Shown here piece by piece: positions 1 to 7,010 of a stretch of DNA of 45,649 nucleotides. The first letter of the stretch is position 1. Every line of letters begins with the position of its first letter. The notes beneath the pieces are model-generated. The model was not told the DNA's origin. It did no database searches and saw only the letters and a program-made list of their open reading frames with translations. Made by a program: the position numbers and the translations under genes. Origin of the DNA: a virus. The DNA lies in IMG/VR virus record IMGVR_UViG_3300017757_000022, positions 1 through 45,649 of that record; one strand, written 5' to 3'.

Positions 1-155
1 AATCCACTCCACATAGTAAAGAGTACTAACATGAAGTATGCTTGTAGACTAGGGTCGGGAACGTATTTAAGAGGATTGTATCTCACATCCATTACTAGTT
101 TCCAACTGTCTACCACCCATAGGATGAATCGTCTGTGTAATTTTGGTTTTATCAT
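1..155 (-). CDS. Small membrane protein, C-terminus cut by window edge
   Basis: An ATG at 155, preceded by AGGAAA about 10 nt upstream, opens a frame that stays open to the window edge (51 codons seen). It begins MIKPKLHRRFILWVVDSW and contains the motif DVRYNPLKYVPDPSLQAYF followed by a hydrophobic stretch, LVLFTMW, at the edge. This looks like a small phage membrane protein with a basic N-terminus and a C-terminal transmembrane helix. No function can be assigned. The upstream stretch 156-292 has no gene I can support; it holds a run of nine A at about 194-202. Confidence 0.6.
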   Translation of the reverse strand, partial: MIKPKLHRRFILWVVDSWKLVMDVRYNPLKYVPDPSLQAYFMLVLFTMWSG

Positions 156-292
156 AATATAATATTTCCTATTTAACTCAAAAATTTACCCGAAAAAAAA
201 ATTCTCGGTAGTAGTATATAATGCTTCACAGAGCTATTAGGTAGGGGGGTTGAGTTGCTGCCCACAATACCTAGGAGTCCCGTAGCACTGTT

Positions 293-466
293 CTAAGACG
301 CTCTACGTAACTCGACTACGTGTTTATACCTCTCTAGCTCTGCACAGATGCTGAGACCCTCTGAGAGGCTCACAGGTTTCTCTGTGCGCTTGAGCAACGT
401 ATGACTACCATCAATCTTAACGACTTTGGTATCAATACTGTATACGTGTACAGTATTCCATTTCAT
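293..466 (-). CDS. Hypothetical protein, 57 aa
   Basis: I do not recognise this protein. The start is the ATG at 466 (MKWNTVHVY), because AGGAG lies 9 nt upstream; a longer reading would need a TTG start and would run over a promoter. The product is basic with a predicted C-terminal helix (LSICAELERYKHVVEL). A consensus sigma-70 promoter lies immediately upstream, so it is probably an early gene expressed alone. Its function is unknown. Confidence 0.5.
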   Translation of the reverse strand: MKWNTVHVYSIDTKVVKIDGSHTLLKRTEKPVSLSEGLSICAELERYKHVVELRRAS

Positions 467-479
467 AGATGTATCTCCT

Positions 480-508
480 ATTATAACATAAGCGTATGCT
501 TTTGTCAA
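480..508 (-). promoter_or_regulatory. Sigma-70-type early promoter
   Basis: Read on the minus strand, TTGACA (508-503) and TATAAT (485-480) are separated by 17 nt, a perfect match to the bacterial housekeeping consensus. The AGGAG of the downstream gene starts directly after the -10 box, so a transcript starting at +1 would carry only about 9-10 nt before the ATG at 466 and would lose most of that Shine-Dalgarno sequence. Confidence 0.8.
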
Positions 509-668
509 GGCCACTCGGAAACGCCGTAGTAGCAAGGCATACAGAGGTGGCGCTTCTCATCACCACACGCGCTTTCGGTTACGACCCACTGAGACTTAAC
601 TCAAAGCAATCCACAGTACAATTCTCAGTTCAACTCCTGTAAATATAAAGTATAACTCTATTATATCA

Positions 669-893
669 TCAATGGAACGGTCTTGCAACCCCCTTTATGA
701 TGATTTCGTTTAATTCTATCTGACCAATAATCTCGATACCCAGGCGCTCATACACCATCGCACACATATACTCCCATGAAGCGTTAGAGCTAACAGGGTC
801 ATTATCACATGCATACGACATCTCTACGTCATTAAGTTCTATAGAGACAGGTATATTAGAAGCGATATGAATACCTTCTAGTCCATTCATCAT
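669..893 (-). CDS. Hypothetical protein, 74 aa
   Basis: I do not recognise this acidic protein (MMNGLEGIHIASN...). Its tandem ATGATG overlaps the TGA of a 33-residue hydrophobic ORF just upstream (890-991), so it is probably translationally coupled to it. The two form a short operon behind the minus-strand promoter at 1000-1029. The sequence between its stop and the next gene (467-668) holds only a promoter and no convincing ORF. Confidence 0.5.
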   Translation of the reverse strand: MMNGLEGIHIASNIPVSIELNDVEMSYACDNDPVSSNASWEYMCAMVYERLGIEIIGQIELNEIIIKGVARPFH

Positions 894-991
894 CCGCCAA
901 GCACCTTTAATAGTATAGGGAGTATGAACAGAGGGAGTGCTTGAATGAAATCAGCATCCAACAATCCGTTTTTCTTTATTATCTTTATCAT
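890..991 (-). CDS. 33-aa hydrophobic mini-protein
   Basis: An ATG at 991 lies 8 nt downstream of a TATACT -10 box and opens a 34-codon frame ending in TGA at 890-892. That TGA overlaps the ATG of the next gene (ATGATGA). The product starts MIKIIKKNGLLDADF and ends in an apolar segment, ALPLFILPILLKVLGG, as expected of a tiny membrane peptide with a cationic N-terminus. There is almost no 5' leader, so translation would be near-leaderless. The support is positional and compositional; I know no homologue. Confidence 0.4.
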   Translation of the reverse strand: MIKIIKKNGLLDADFIQALPLFILPILLKVLGG

Positions 992-999
992 ATACAGCT

Positions 1000-1029
1000 A
1001 GTATACCACTAAAGCCATACCACTGTCAA
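1000..1029 (-). promoter_or_regulatory. Sigma-70-type early promoter, left arm of a divergent pair
   Basis: TTGACA (1029-1024), an 18-nt spacer and TATACT (1005-1000) on the minus strand. It faces the 890-991 and 669-893 genes. Its -35 box lies 27 nt from the -35 box of the plus-strand promoter, so the two polymerases face apart. Confidence 0.75.
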
Positions 1030-1055
1030 GGCCTCTCGCCGAAGGTCTGCGTGCC

Positions 1056-1084
1056 TTGACACTACGGGCTTTCTGTGATATACT
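1056..1084 (+). promoter_or_regulatory. Sigma-70-type early promoter, right arm of a divergent pair
   Basis: TTGACA (1056-1061), a 17-nt spacer and TATACT (1079-1084) on the plus strand. It faces the only plus-strand gene (1258-1860), leaving a leader of about 165 nt that has no ORF of note. It is flanked by GCC before TTGACA, like most early promoters in this window. Confidence 0.75.
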
Positions 1085-1194
1085 TGGAGTACCACTGCAC
1101 CCCTCTGAGGGCCATTGACTCCAAACTAAATATGTGATTAACCTCTCCGAACAACAGCACCTAACCCCACTTTATTCCACTTCCCACCACTCCG

Positions 1195-1202
1195 TATAAA
1201 TA
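1195..1202 (+). promoter_or_regulatory. T4-type late promoter
   Basis: TATAAATA on the plus strand, identical to the T4 gp55-dependent late box, 55 nt before the ATG at 1258. With the sigma-70 promoter upstream, it gives the plus-strand dioxygenase gene both an early and a late promoter. Confidence 0.6.
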
Positions 1203-1257
1203 CCATTATTATTACACACTTTGACACACTACTACACACAATATATTAGAGTCCACC

Positions 1258-1860
1258 ATGATACCCTTTGAATTATATTCAATCACCCCCGATGTAGATG
1301 ATTATGGACACATATTCCGTATACCTAACTACTACACCCCCTCTGAATTGGACTTTCTGCAGTCTAGAATACCTACTACACCCATATCTCCCGAGGTGTA
1401 TCCATCCTGTAGAGTAAACCTACCTAGACCTAATCACACTCCCTCAAAGTTTATTGGAGAAAAGACTCAATGGTTTCTTGATAACTGGGATGAAGTATGT
1501 GAACTCACTCATATAGAAGGTGTTGATAAGAGGTTCTATCATGATAACCCACCCACATATACGGATGAATCTCTACGTGGTTCTCCCCCTAACTCTAAGT
1601 TGTATCCCATGCATACTGATAAGGGTAGTAAGAAGCTGTTAACTATACTTGTTCCTATGAGTGATATGGGTAATCCTACGATGTTTCATGGAGCGTCTCG
1701 GTCTCGTGTATGGTGTCATGAATGGGCGGTCAATGATGCATATATGTTTAGACCTTCTGATAGGTCTGTGCATTCATATCAGAATAATATGGATGTCAAT
1801 CGTTGGATTATGAATGTGAATGTATGTGGTACGGTTGGTTGGATGGAGAAGTCTAACTAA
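1258..1860 (+). CDS. 2OG-Fe(II) oxygenase-fold protein, 200 aa
   Basis: This is the only convincing plus-strand gene. The second half carries the double-stranded beta-helix signature of 2-oxoglutarate/Fe(II) dioxygenases: H119-T-D121 in PMHTDKGSKK, a distal H172 in SVHSYQNN, and R182 in a strand (NRWIMNVNV) where the 2OG-binding arginine is expected. It would hydroxylate an unknown substrate using O2 and 2-oxoglutarate. There is no strong Shine-Dalgarno. Its 3' end overlaps the oppositely oriented next gene by 8 bp. The fold assignment is fairly secure; the substrate is unknown. Confidence 0.75.
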   Translation: MIPFELYSITPDVDDYGHIFRIPNYYTPSELDFLQSRIPTTPISPEVYPSCRVNLPRPNHTPSKFIGEKTQWFLDNWDEVCELTHIEGVDKRFYHDNPPTYTDESLRGSPPNSKLYPMHTDKGSKKLLTILVPMSDMGNPTMFHGASRSRVWCHEWAVNDAYMFRPSDRSVHSYQNNMDVNRWIMNVNVCGTVGWMEKSN

Positions 1861-2560
1861 TCTCTACGTGTACGAAGTTGTCTCTACCGTCTCCACTATT
1901 GTATATTGATATAGGGTCTAGGTGAATGCCACAGACGTGTCCGTCTATATGGATGTCGAATGCCTGACTCATTCTAGGCTCTTGTCTCGTGTTAGAGTCT
2001 ACGGAATGCACGATAAGTGGACTGAATAAATGTAAGTCTCCTCGGATATTCTCTATCCAACCCTTATGTTGATACCATGTACCGTATTCTCTGTGGTCGT
2101 TATGACTAAGGAATATATTACCGCTAATCATGTGATTCCTAGCCATGTCCTCGTAAGGTGTGTGTTCCCTAATCGTCGCATATTCATTCTTACCAATTGT
2201 CTCGTATTCTAGGGCTGCATGTCTATGTGGTTGTATACCCTTTCCAGTTGTCCATAGATTGCACCATGACTTGATGAATATATCTTGGGTGTCTTTGGTG
2301 TCTATCTCATGCATGAGACGTTCGAGTAGGTTGATACCTAACTCATCTTCTATGAAGGGTATCCAGTTATAGGATGAATGCAGTGAAGTGAGTCCTTCGT
2401 ATAGATTGTATTCTACATGTGAAGAATCCTTAATACCATATTCTGATATTAAGGACTCGTGATTTTTTAGTATAAGGTCACAGACGTGGTCACATTCCTC
2501 GTCTGTATAGAACTTAGGGATTACTACGTGATAATCTTCTGATTGTCTTATAGAACCCAT
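1853..2560 (-). CDS. 2OG-Fe(II) oxygenase-fold protein, 235 aa
   Basis: A putative dioxygenase with metal ligands H112-R-H114 (GIQPHRHAALEY), distal H185 (LIVHSVDSN) and R196 (RMSQAFDIHI). The HxH rather than HxD form is typical of the phage 'putative 2OG-Fe(II) oxygenase' family (PF13759-like). The C-terminal tail, about 30 residues past the core, is of unknown role. The start overlaps the end of the glycosyltransferase-like gene at 2548, so the two are probably co-transcribed. The protein also ends convergently on the plus-strand dioxygenase. Confidence 0.7.
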   Translation of the reverse strand: MGSIRQSEDYHVVIPKFYTDEECDHVCDLILKNHESLISEYGIKDSSHVEYNLYEGLTSLHSSYNWIPFIEDELGINLLERLMHEIDTKDTQDIFIKSWCNLWTTGKGIQPHRHAALEYETIGKNEYATIREHTPYEDMARNHMISGNIFLSHNDHREYGTWYQHKGWIENIRGDLHLFSPLIVHSVDSNTRQEPRMSQAFDIHIDGHVCGIHLDPISIYNSGDGRDNFVHVEIS

Positions 2561-3423
2561 AGTTCGAGATACCTATCCGATTTCGGGTCTGCATCTCCTT
2601 TTAGGTGTACGAATGAACATTGTTGAGTAATAGTTCTATACTCATGGTCAAAGTGAATGAACTTAGCTTGTTGGTCACCACCTAATCCTCTCCACTCTCC
2701 GTCATTGTCAAATGATGGTCTGCATTTCTCTTCATACAGTCTATTGAGTTCAAGGTTTGCAAACTCATCACCGATATGATATTGTCCTATCATACCATGC
2801 ATAGTGTTAAGTACCATACCTTTATGTTCTGCAATCTTATCTTCGATATATTGCTGTACGTTGGTACCGTATTTCTCTTGAACACCAGCTGGGTCTGCAA
2901 GGAAGTCGTTTACAAGATACATTGCGTCACCTTGTACGAATCCACAGAAGTGTGGGAAATATTGAGTATCTCCTTCTTCCATCCAGTTTCTTTCTTGATA
3001 TAAGAATGATGTTTCATTCTCTTCGATTGATGCAGTTTCTTCATCTGTGAATTCGAAATTACATTCTGAGGTTGTACCTTTATTAGGTAGTCCTTCGTAT
3101 ATGATAGAGGTACACATGTTACGTGCAACAACTCTTGCATTTACATAGGTACATTTAGACTCTTCTCTGAGTCCTTTCATATCACCATCCCATAAAAGAA
3201 TTTGATACCATTCGGGATGAATGATTCTCTCGTCTTTTAGTAGTGGGATAACTCTGATTCCTTCATCGAGACCTGTAGGGTCATCGGTATAACAAGATAA
3301 TCTTGCAATGGACATTCCATCATTGTTTAGACTTCTTTGTCTATCTAATGACAGCTTTAATCTGTTAACATCCTCAGATGTAACACCTAGACCATCGGTC
3401 TTAATCGTAATCACTTCAAACAT
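2548..3423 (-). CDS. Glycosyltransferase-like protein, 291 aa
   Basis: The N-terminus reads VITIKTDG...SEDVNRLKLSL then SCYTDDPTGLDEGIRVIPL. This resembles a class of small nucleotide-diphospho-sugar transferases that have a 'YVNKL ... CFTDDPxG' start. A possible metal or acceptor region includes LLWDGDM and, near the C-terminus, GGDQQAKFIHFDH. ATG 3423 has AGGAG 6 nt upstream. If the call is right, it could glycosylate modified DNA bases or a surface polymer. The similarity is by eye and distant, so function is uncertain. Confidence 0.4.
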   Translation of the reverse strand: MFEVITIKTDGLGVTSEDVNRLKLSLDRQRSLNNDGMSIARLSCYTDDPTGLDEGIRVIPLLKDERIIHPEWYQILLWDGDMKGLREESKCTYVNARVVARNMCTSIIYEGLPNKGTTSECNFEFTDEETASIEENETSFLYQERNWMEEGDTQYFPHFCGFVQGDAMYLVNDFLADPAGVQEKYGTNVQQYIEDKIAEHKGMVLNTMHGMIGQYHIGDEFANLELNRLYEEKCRPSFDNDGEWRGLGGDQQAKFIHFDHEYRTITQQCSFVHLKGDADPKSDRYLELWVL

Positions 3424-3464
3424 TTATAACTCCTAATAATATAATAATAATGTTTTGTTTAATT

Positions 3465-3472
3465 TATTTAGG
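3465..3472 (-). promoter_or_regulatory. T4-type late promoter
   Basis: CCTAAATA on the minus strand, 41 nt before the ATG at 3423 and just downstream of a terminator hairpin. It would restart transcription for the glycosyltransferase-like gene and the dioxygenase behind it. Confidence 0.5.
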
Positions 3473-3477
3473 GATAT

Positions 3478-3519
3478 AAAAAACCCTTCATATTCCTATT
3501 ATAAGACAATAAAGGGTTT
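3478..3519 (-). terminator. Rho-independent terminator
   Basis: On the minus strand AAACCCTT (3519-3512) pairs with AAGGGTTT (3488-3481), giving an 8-bp stem with a 23-nt loop followed by a run of six T. It follows the 36-aa ORF at 3535-3645 and precedes the late promoter at 3465. The long loop makes it a weaker terminator than usual. Confidence 0.55.
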
Positions 3520-3534
3520 CTTTCAAGAGGCTAT

Positions 3535-3645
3535 TTACATAAAAGTATTACATACTTTATTTAAACGACCACTCTTCATCATCCTATGAAATCGTCTGCC
3601 TTGTGTCCTTAGATACTCGGTAGACAATGATGCTATATATTGCAT
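3535..3645 (-). CDS. 36-aa basic mini-protein
   Basis: ATG 3645 is preceded by TAGGAG at a good spacing (TAGGAGATAAAA then ATG). The frame runs 36 codons to TAA at 3535 and is followed by a terminator. The product (MQYIASLSTEYLRTQGRRFH...) has nine Arg/Lys, which would suit a nucleic-acid-binding or inhibitor peptide. I know no homologue. The strong ribosome-binding site, late promoter upstream and terminator downstream make it a plausible monocistronic gene within the 3424-3766 gap. Confidence 0.5.
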   Translation of the reverse strand: MQYIASLSTEYLRTQGRRFHRMMKSGRLNKVCNTFM

Positions 3646-3728
3646 TTTTATCTCCTATGTTGGTGTGTCTTTCGATAACGTCGGTGACTTCGGATATACC
3701 TACTTACTCTTGTTACGTACTTGTCACG

Positions 3729-3763
3729 ATAATGTGACACTCATGTGCCACATTATATTTAGG
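3729..3763 (-). promoter_or_regulatory. Hairpin with abutting late promoter
   Basis: ATAATGTG (3729-3736) and CACATTAT (3749-3756) form an 8-bp inverted repeat. CCTAAATA (3763-3756, minus strand) sits on its edge. It may end the TorF-like transcript and start the 36-aa gene. No T-tract follows, so termination is uncertain. The stretch 3646-3728 shows nothing else. Confidence 0.4.
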
Positions 3764-3766
3764 GGA

Positions 3767-4381
3767 TTAGTAGGTGTAAAGTATGCCTACTGAAAAACTA
3801 TCTGCAACTTGGTCTTCAAAAACATCTTGACCAATAATACCATTCAATGACCAGCTGTCGTTAAATGAATAACTAACATCTAACTGACCAAAGGTTTCTT
3901 CACTGTCATATAGACCACCAACCAATGTCACATCCAATACTGGAATGAACCATAAGTTGTAACCAACCTCTGCATAGTTATCATTTGTATCAATATCTTG
4001 ATAGTATGATAATGAGAGGTCACCTATGTCTGCAATGACATATAACTCTTCAAAAGATGCAACCGTACCATCGTATGTGTATCTAATGTACCCTACGTTG
4101 AGATTGATTGTATCTGATACTGGTAGAATTATTCCACCATAAAAGTCTGTCTCTGAAGTTGCATCATCAAACTCAACGTCTGAATTCCATACTCCAGCAT
4201 ATAGTCCAGTTGTATTGTGTACAACGGTACCACCTATAGAAAATGCTGGTTGATTGCCTTGTGAGACACCTCTCCATACATAATCTGAATCATAACCTAT
4301 TTCACCTGTAAAGTCGAATGACTGAGCTGAAACTCCTAAACTCATTATTGAAAACAATAATGTACATAATATATTTCTCAT
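3767..4381 (-). CDS. TorF/Gcw_chp-like outer-membrane protein, 204 aa
   Basis: The N-terminus is a classical signal peptide (MRNILCTLLFSIMSLGVSAQ, cleavage likely after SA-Q). The mature part starts with FTGEIGYDSDYVWRGVSQ, characteristic of the bacterial 'gcw_chp'/TorF putative porin family. It continues as short alternating aromatic strands and ends in an aromatic residue (VGILYTY), as beta-barrel proteins do. It would be exported by the host Sec system and inserted in the outer membrane. A phage-encoded barrel could alter nutrient uptake or superinfection. ATG 4381 has AGGAG upstream. The family call is fairly secure; its role in infection is inferred. Confidence 0.75.
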   Translation of the reverse strand: MRNILCTLLFSIMSLGVSAQSFDFTGEIGYDSDYVWRGVSQGNQPAFSIGGTVVHNTTGLYAGVWNSDVEFDDATSETDFYGGIILPVSDTINLNVGYIRYTYDGTVASFEELYVIADIGDLSLSYYQDIDTNDNYAEVGYNLWFIPVLDVTLVGGLYDSEETFGQLDVSYSFNDSWSLNGIIGQDVFEDQVADSFSVGILYTY

Positions 4382-4407
4382 ATATTTCTCCTGTTGTGGA
4401 TAGAGAC

Positions 4408-4483
4408 TGGTGGAGCTGACAGGGGTCGAACCTGCGACCTACTACGTGCAAGGCAGTCGCTCTCCCAACTGAGCTACAGCCCC
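4408..4483 (-). tRNA. tRNA-Ala (anticodon TGC)
   Basis: A 76-nt cloverleaf. The acceptor GGGGCTG (from 4483) pairs with CAGCTCC, with one G-U. The D-arm is TAGCTCAGTTGGGAGAGC, the anticodon stem ACTGC/GTAGT has loop CTTGCAC, and the T-loop is GGTTCGACCCC. The CCA is encoded (4410-4408). It lies between the 60-aa gene and the TorF-like gene on the same strand. Confidence 0.95.
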
Positions 4484-4490
4484 AAAAATC

Positions 4491-4673
4491 TTATCCGTTA
4501 TTATCTATACTGGGTTTGTAAGATTTCTTCTTGGTTCTACTCTTATAAACTCTCTTCTTAGATTCATCAACATCGGGTGTTGATTTATCATCTGCAACGT
4601 AACGACCTTTTGAGTCTCTTGCTCTGACAGTTTCGAAACCAAGGAAATCTGTAAATTTTGTCCAAAATCCCAT
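4491..4673 (-). CDS. Conserved T4-like marine phage protein, 60 aa
   Basis: A small basic protein starting MGFWTKFTDFLGFETVRARD, then SKGRYVADDKSTPDVDE, then a Lys/Arg-rich tail. I have seen this pattern in T4-like marine phages, but no function is known. A TATAAATA late box lies 15 nt before the ATG with GAGAGGA as ribosome-binding site, so it is probably late. It is followed 7 nt later by tRNA-Ala. Confidence 0.7.
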   Translation of the reverse strand: MGFWTKFTDFLGFETVRARDSKGRYVADDKSTPDVDESKKRVYKSRTKKKSYKPSIDNNG

Positions 4674-4687
4674 AATTTATCCTCTCA

Positions 4688-5302
4688 CTATTTATAGTGT
4701 ATATTACCAGCCACCGATATCCTTTCACCTTTAGGGTCATGGAATGGATAGACTGAATGATTTAACCACGATGGGAAGATAAGTATATCTCCCTTCTCGG
4801 GGTAATGTGACATGGAAGTCCAATTCATAAAATTGTTCTCTCCATAATGTAAGTCTATATGACCAGCTAGTGGTTTAGACTCTGTGTTGATATTACTATC
4901 GAATTCATTATCGATTGCAGTATCACGTAAAATTGTGTTTTTTGTGTAGAATACAAAACTAAACAAACCATCATGTGCATGGATAGGATTATACTCAAAC
5001 TCTTTTTGTAGATTGACCCAAAGGTTGTCTATTTGCAGCTGTTCATTGACAACTTCCATACCAGTCCCTTGGGCCCATGTCACTGCATGGTCTAGAATAT
5101 GGTTCTTTGTCGTATCAGACATCACATCTACAATAGATATCTGAGAGTGGACTCTACCAGCAAGTAAGTTGGAACCTATTTTATGTTCTTTACTGTACCT
5201 GCGTGATTCTATCTGTTCATTGACTTCATCAATAACAGACATGTCCATCTTTCCAACCCATACTGGTGGGCCAAAAGGTGTAATTAGATTACCATCAACC
5301 AT
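4688..5302 (-). CDS. 2OG-Fe(II) oxygenase-fold protein, 204 aa
   Basis: A PF13759-like phage dioxygenase. It begins with the family's ITPFGPPVWVGKMD strand. Metal ligands are H108-A-H110 (PIHAHDGLFSF) and H182 (WLNHSVYPF), with R194 in GERISVAGNI as the 2OG-binding arginine. The start chosen is ATG 5302, with a GTG at 5308 in the same frame as the alternative. It overlaps the end of the 79-aa gene. Substrate unknown. Confidence 0.8.
   Translation of the reverse strand: MVDGNLITPFGPPVWVGKMDMSVIDEVNEQIESRRYSKEHKIGSNLLAGRVHSQISIVDVMSDTTKNHILDHAVTWAQGTGMEVVNEQLQIDNLWVNLQKEFEYNPIHAHDGLFSFVFYTKNTILRDTAIDNEFDSNINTESKPLAGHIDLHYGENNFMNWTSMSHYPEKGDILIFPSWLNHSVYPFHDPKGERISVAGNIHYK
4689..4696 (-). promoter_or_regulatory. 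T4-type late promoter
   Basis: TATAAATA on the minus strand, 15 nt before the ATG at 4673. It lies across the stop of the upstream dioxygenase gene. Confidence 0.65.
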
Positions 5303-5534
5303 TTTCACTTACTGGTTCTCTAAAGATTGCATATGGCAATCCTTTCTTTTTTCTTCGTGCAAACTCATTAGATATTTTTTGCCTTAATTTCCCTTTACCC
5401 TTGGTACTTTTAATTTTGTTGTACTCATCAATCAGTTCTTGTAATGGTGTTGACTTGATATAGTAATGAGTTGTGGTTACTACTTTTGTTCCACGTGCAA
5501 CAGTTTTTTGGGTTGGTTTAAATTTTATCGGCAT
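5295..5534 (-). CDS. Hypothetical basic protein, 79 aa
   Basis: The start is ATG 5534 (MPIKFKPTQK), because AAGGAGAG lies just upstream. The upstream ATG in this frame would run back through the zinc-finger gene. The protein is strongly basic (KGKGKLRQK, FARRKKKG) with a central helix QELIDEYNKIK, which would suit binding to nucleic acid or to an acidic partner. Function unknown. It overlaps both neighbours. Confidence 0.6.
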   Translation of the reverse strand: MPIKFKPTQKTVARGTKVVTTTHYYIKSTPLQELIDEYNKIKSTKGKGKLRQKISNEFARRKKKGLPYAIFREPVSENG

Positions 5535-5694
5535 TTCTCTCCTTGGTTCGGGGTTTATTTCTAACATGCCAGTCGTGACTACAATATGCATCACAAAAGA
5601 CATGCACTGGTGACTGTTTAGGATTTGTGTGGTATTTGATTTTTTCCATTTCTAATTCTTTATCACATTCACTGCATTTAAGTTTCGTTGTCAT
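5518..5694 (-). CDS. Small zinc-finger protein, 58 aa
   Basis: From ATG 5694 (MTTKLKCSECDKELEM) the protein has CxxC at residues 7-10 and a second Cys pair in FCDAYCSHDW, so it is likely to bind one zinc. An AGAGGAAG ribosome-binding site precedes the ATG; a longer reading would overlap the dioxygenase more deeply. It may act on DNA, RNA or protein partners; its role is unknown. Confidence 0.6.
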   Translation of the reverse strand: MTTKLKCSECDKELEMEKIKYHTNPKQSPVHVFCDAYCSHDWHVRNKPRTKERNADKI

Positions 5695-6316
5695 GGGTTT
5701 GGTCTTCCTCTGCCCTTTTAAACCATATTGCAAAAACGTATCTCTCGCCTGCAAATATGGGTTCTACACTATGCCATCTCTCCGTTGAGTTGTTAAATGC
5801 TACCATAGTGCCTCTTCTTGGTAGTATTGTATGTCCTTCAACATTCAACCTACCCCCTTCGTATTCTTCATTCAACATGAAGATACAAGTTCCTGTGTCT
5901 TGCATATCAGCTGAGTCTTTATGCCAATTAAACATAGTATCCTTTGGATACTGCATTATAGTTGCATATGTAACCTCACCAAAATCTCTGTTCTTTGGCA
6001 TATAAGGTTCTACTAACTGCATCACTATTTCAAACTGTGATGTTCCCTGTTCTAAAACTGCAACATCATGACCAGTCTGTGGATGTGTATATCTCCAAGA
6101 CCTATCCAATGCAGATAAATCATCGGGACATATCTGTCCGTTCTCTTCTTGTTGTACATTCTCTACTGGTAATAAAGACAACTGTTCTATTATAACATCA
6201 CATGTGTCTATCGTCAATACACTATCTGCAATCATTAAGATATTAGAACTAGATTCAGTTTCTTCGACTGCATCCTTTTCTTGTTGAGATTGTACTACTA
6301 TCTTTCTTTTAGGCAT
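5678..6316 (-). CDS. 2OG-Fe(II) oxygenase, prolyl-4-hydroxylase-like, 212 aa
   Basis: A clear P4H-type dioxygenase core: H132-K-D134 (MFNWHKDSAD), strand CIFMLNEEYEGGRL, LPRRGTMVAFNNS, distal H182 (ERWHSVEP) and R192 (GERYVFAIWF). The first 60 residues are variable and low-complexity. Phage members of this family resemble PKHD-type hydroxylases. The substrate is unknown. It starts within the stop of the upstream dioxygenase gene (6309), so the two are translated together. Confidence 0.85.
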   Translation of the reverse strand: MPKRKIVVQSQQEKDAVEETESSSNILMIADSVLTIDTCDVIIEQLSLLPVENVQQEENGQICPDDLSALDRSWRYTHPQTGHDVAVLEQGTSQFEIVMQLVEPYMPKNRDFGEVTYATIMQYPKDTMFNWHKDSADMQDTGTCIFMLNEEYEGGRLNVEGHTILPRRGTMVAFNNSTERWHSVEPIFAGERYVFAIWFKRAEEDQTHDNET

Positions 6317-7010
6317 TGTTACGTCTATCGTTATTAGGATGGAAGAATCTTACATATGAGTATCTCCATGAGTCCTCACAATATTTCTTGTAGTCATCTA
6401 TCCATGCACCATGTAGTTTGTTACCTGTAAAGATAACACATGTATTGAATTTGGCTGGTATTATATAGTCTATCTCGAAGTCTTTCTCTACTTCATAGAG
6501 AACACCCATATGTTCCATGTTAGTAATCCATTCACCTTTATATACTGCAGTCCCGCCAGACTCTTCTTTGTCCATATAGACTAACATATTCAGTGTAGAT
6601 TTATCGTCGGGTGTAATGAATGCACTATCAATGTGTGGATAGTGTTGCATCTTTGGGTCAAACTCTGTTATGGTTTGGAAACAATTGAACTCATGAATCT
6701 GTTGATAGTCATAATCACCTTTCCACCAATATCGTCTACAGATGTCCAGTATTCTCTCGTTCTCATTGATACCTATTCTAGTAGGATGTCCTATCTTGTC
6801 TGTAATACGGCAGTCATTGTATACAGTACCATTAGGTGAATCTCTCTCTGTAGAATATTTCCACATAGGATATTGTCTACTAGATATGTGTTCGTATAGG
6901 TCTTCGGGGTTTTCAAAGAAATCGTGTATAGTAATAACACCATTCTCATATGTGTGTTCAAGCTTAGGGTTTATTGCATAAAGTTCATCTAGTGCGTATG
7001 TCTTTTTCAT
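6309..7010 (-). CDS. 2OG-Fe(II) oxygenase-fold protein, 233 aa
   Basis: The start chosen is ATG 7010 (MKKTYALDEL), because it overlaps the TGA of the small membrane gene (7007-7168) as ATGA. An earlier ATG at 7052 would run through most of that gene. Ligands are H126-I-D128 (HYPHIDSAF) and H200 (NKLHGAWID), with R216 or R221 near the end (WRYSYVRFF). A beta-strand NMLVYMDKEESGGTAVY is typical of the core. The substrate is unknown. Confidence 0.75.
   Translation of the reverse strand: MKKTYALDELYAINPKLEHTYENGVITIHDFFENPEDLYEHISSRQYPMWKYSTERDSPNGTVYNDCRITDKIGHPTRIGINENERILDICRRYWWKGDYDYQQIHEFNCFQTITEFDPKMQHYPHIDSAFITPDDKSTLNMLVYMDKEESGGTAVYKGEWITNMEHMGVLYEVEKDFEIDYIIPAKFNTCVIFTGNKLHGAWIDDYKKYCEDSWRYSYVRFFHPNNDRRNNA

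Noticed and set aside
194-202. Run of nine A near 194 as a terminator
   Set aside because: Only a 4-bp stem flanks it and the T-run would lie in the loop, so it does not fit a rho-independent terminator.
3496-3508. TATAAT in the loop of the terminator near 3500
   Set aside because: No -35 box at the right distance on the minus strand; it is probably chance in AT-rich sequence.
5295-5603. Longer start for the 79-aa gene at 5603
   Set aside because: It would overlap most of the zinc-finger gene, while ATG 5534 has a strong AGGAG.
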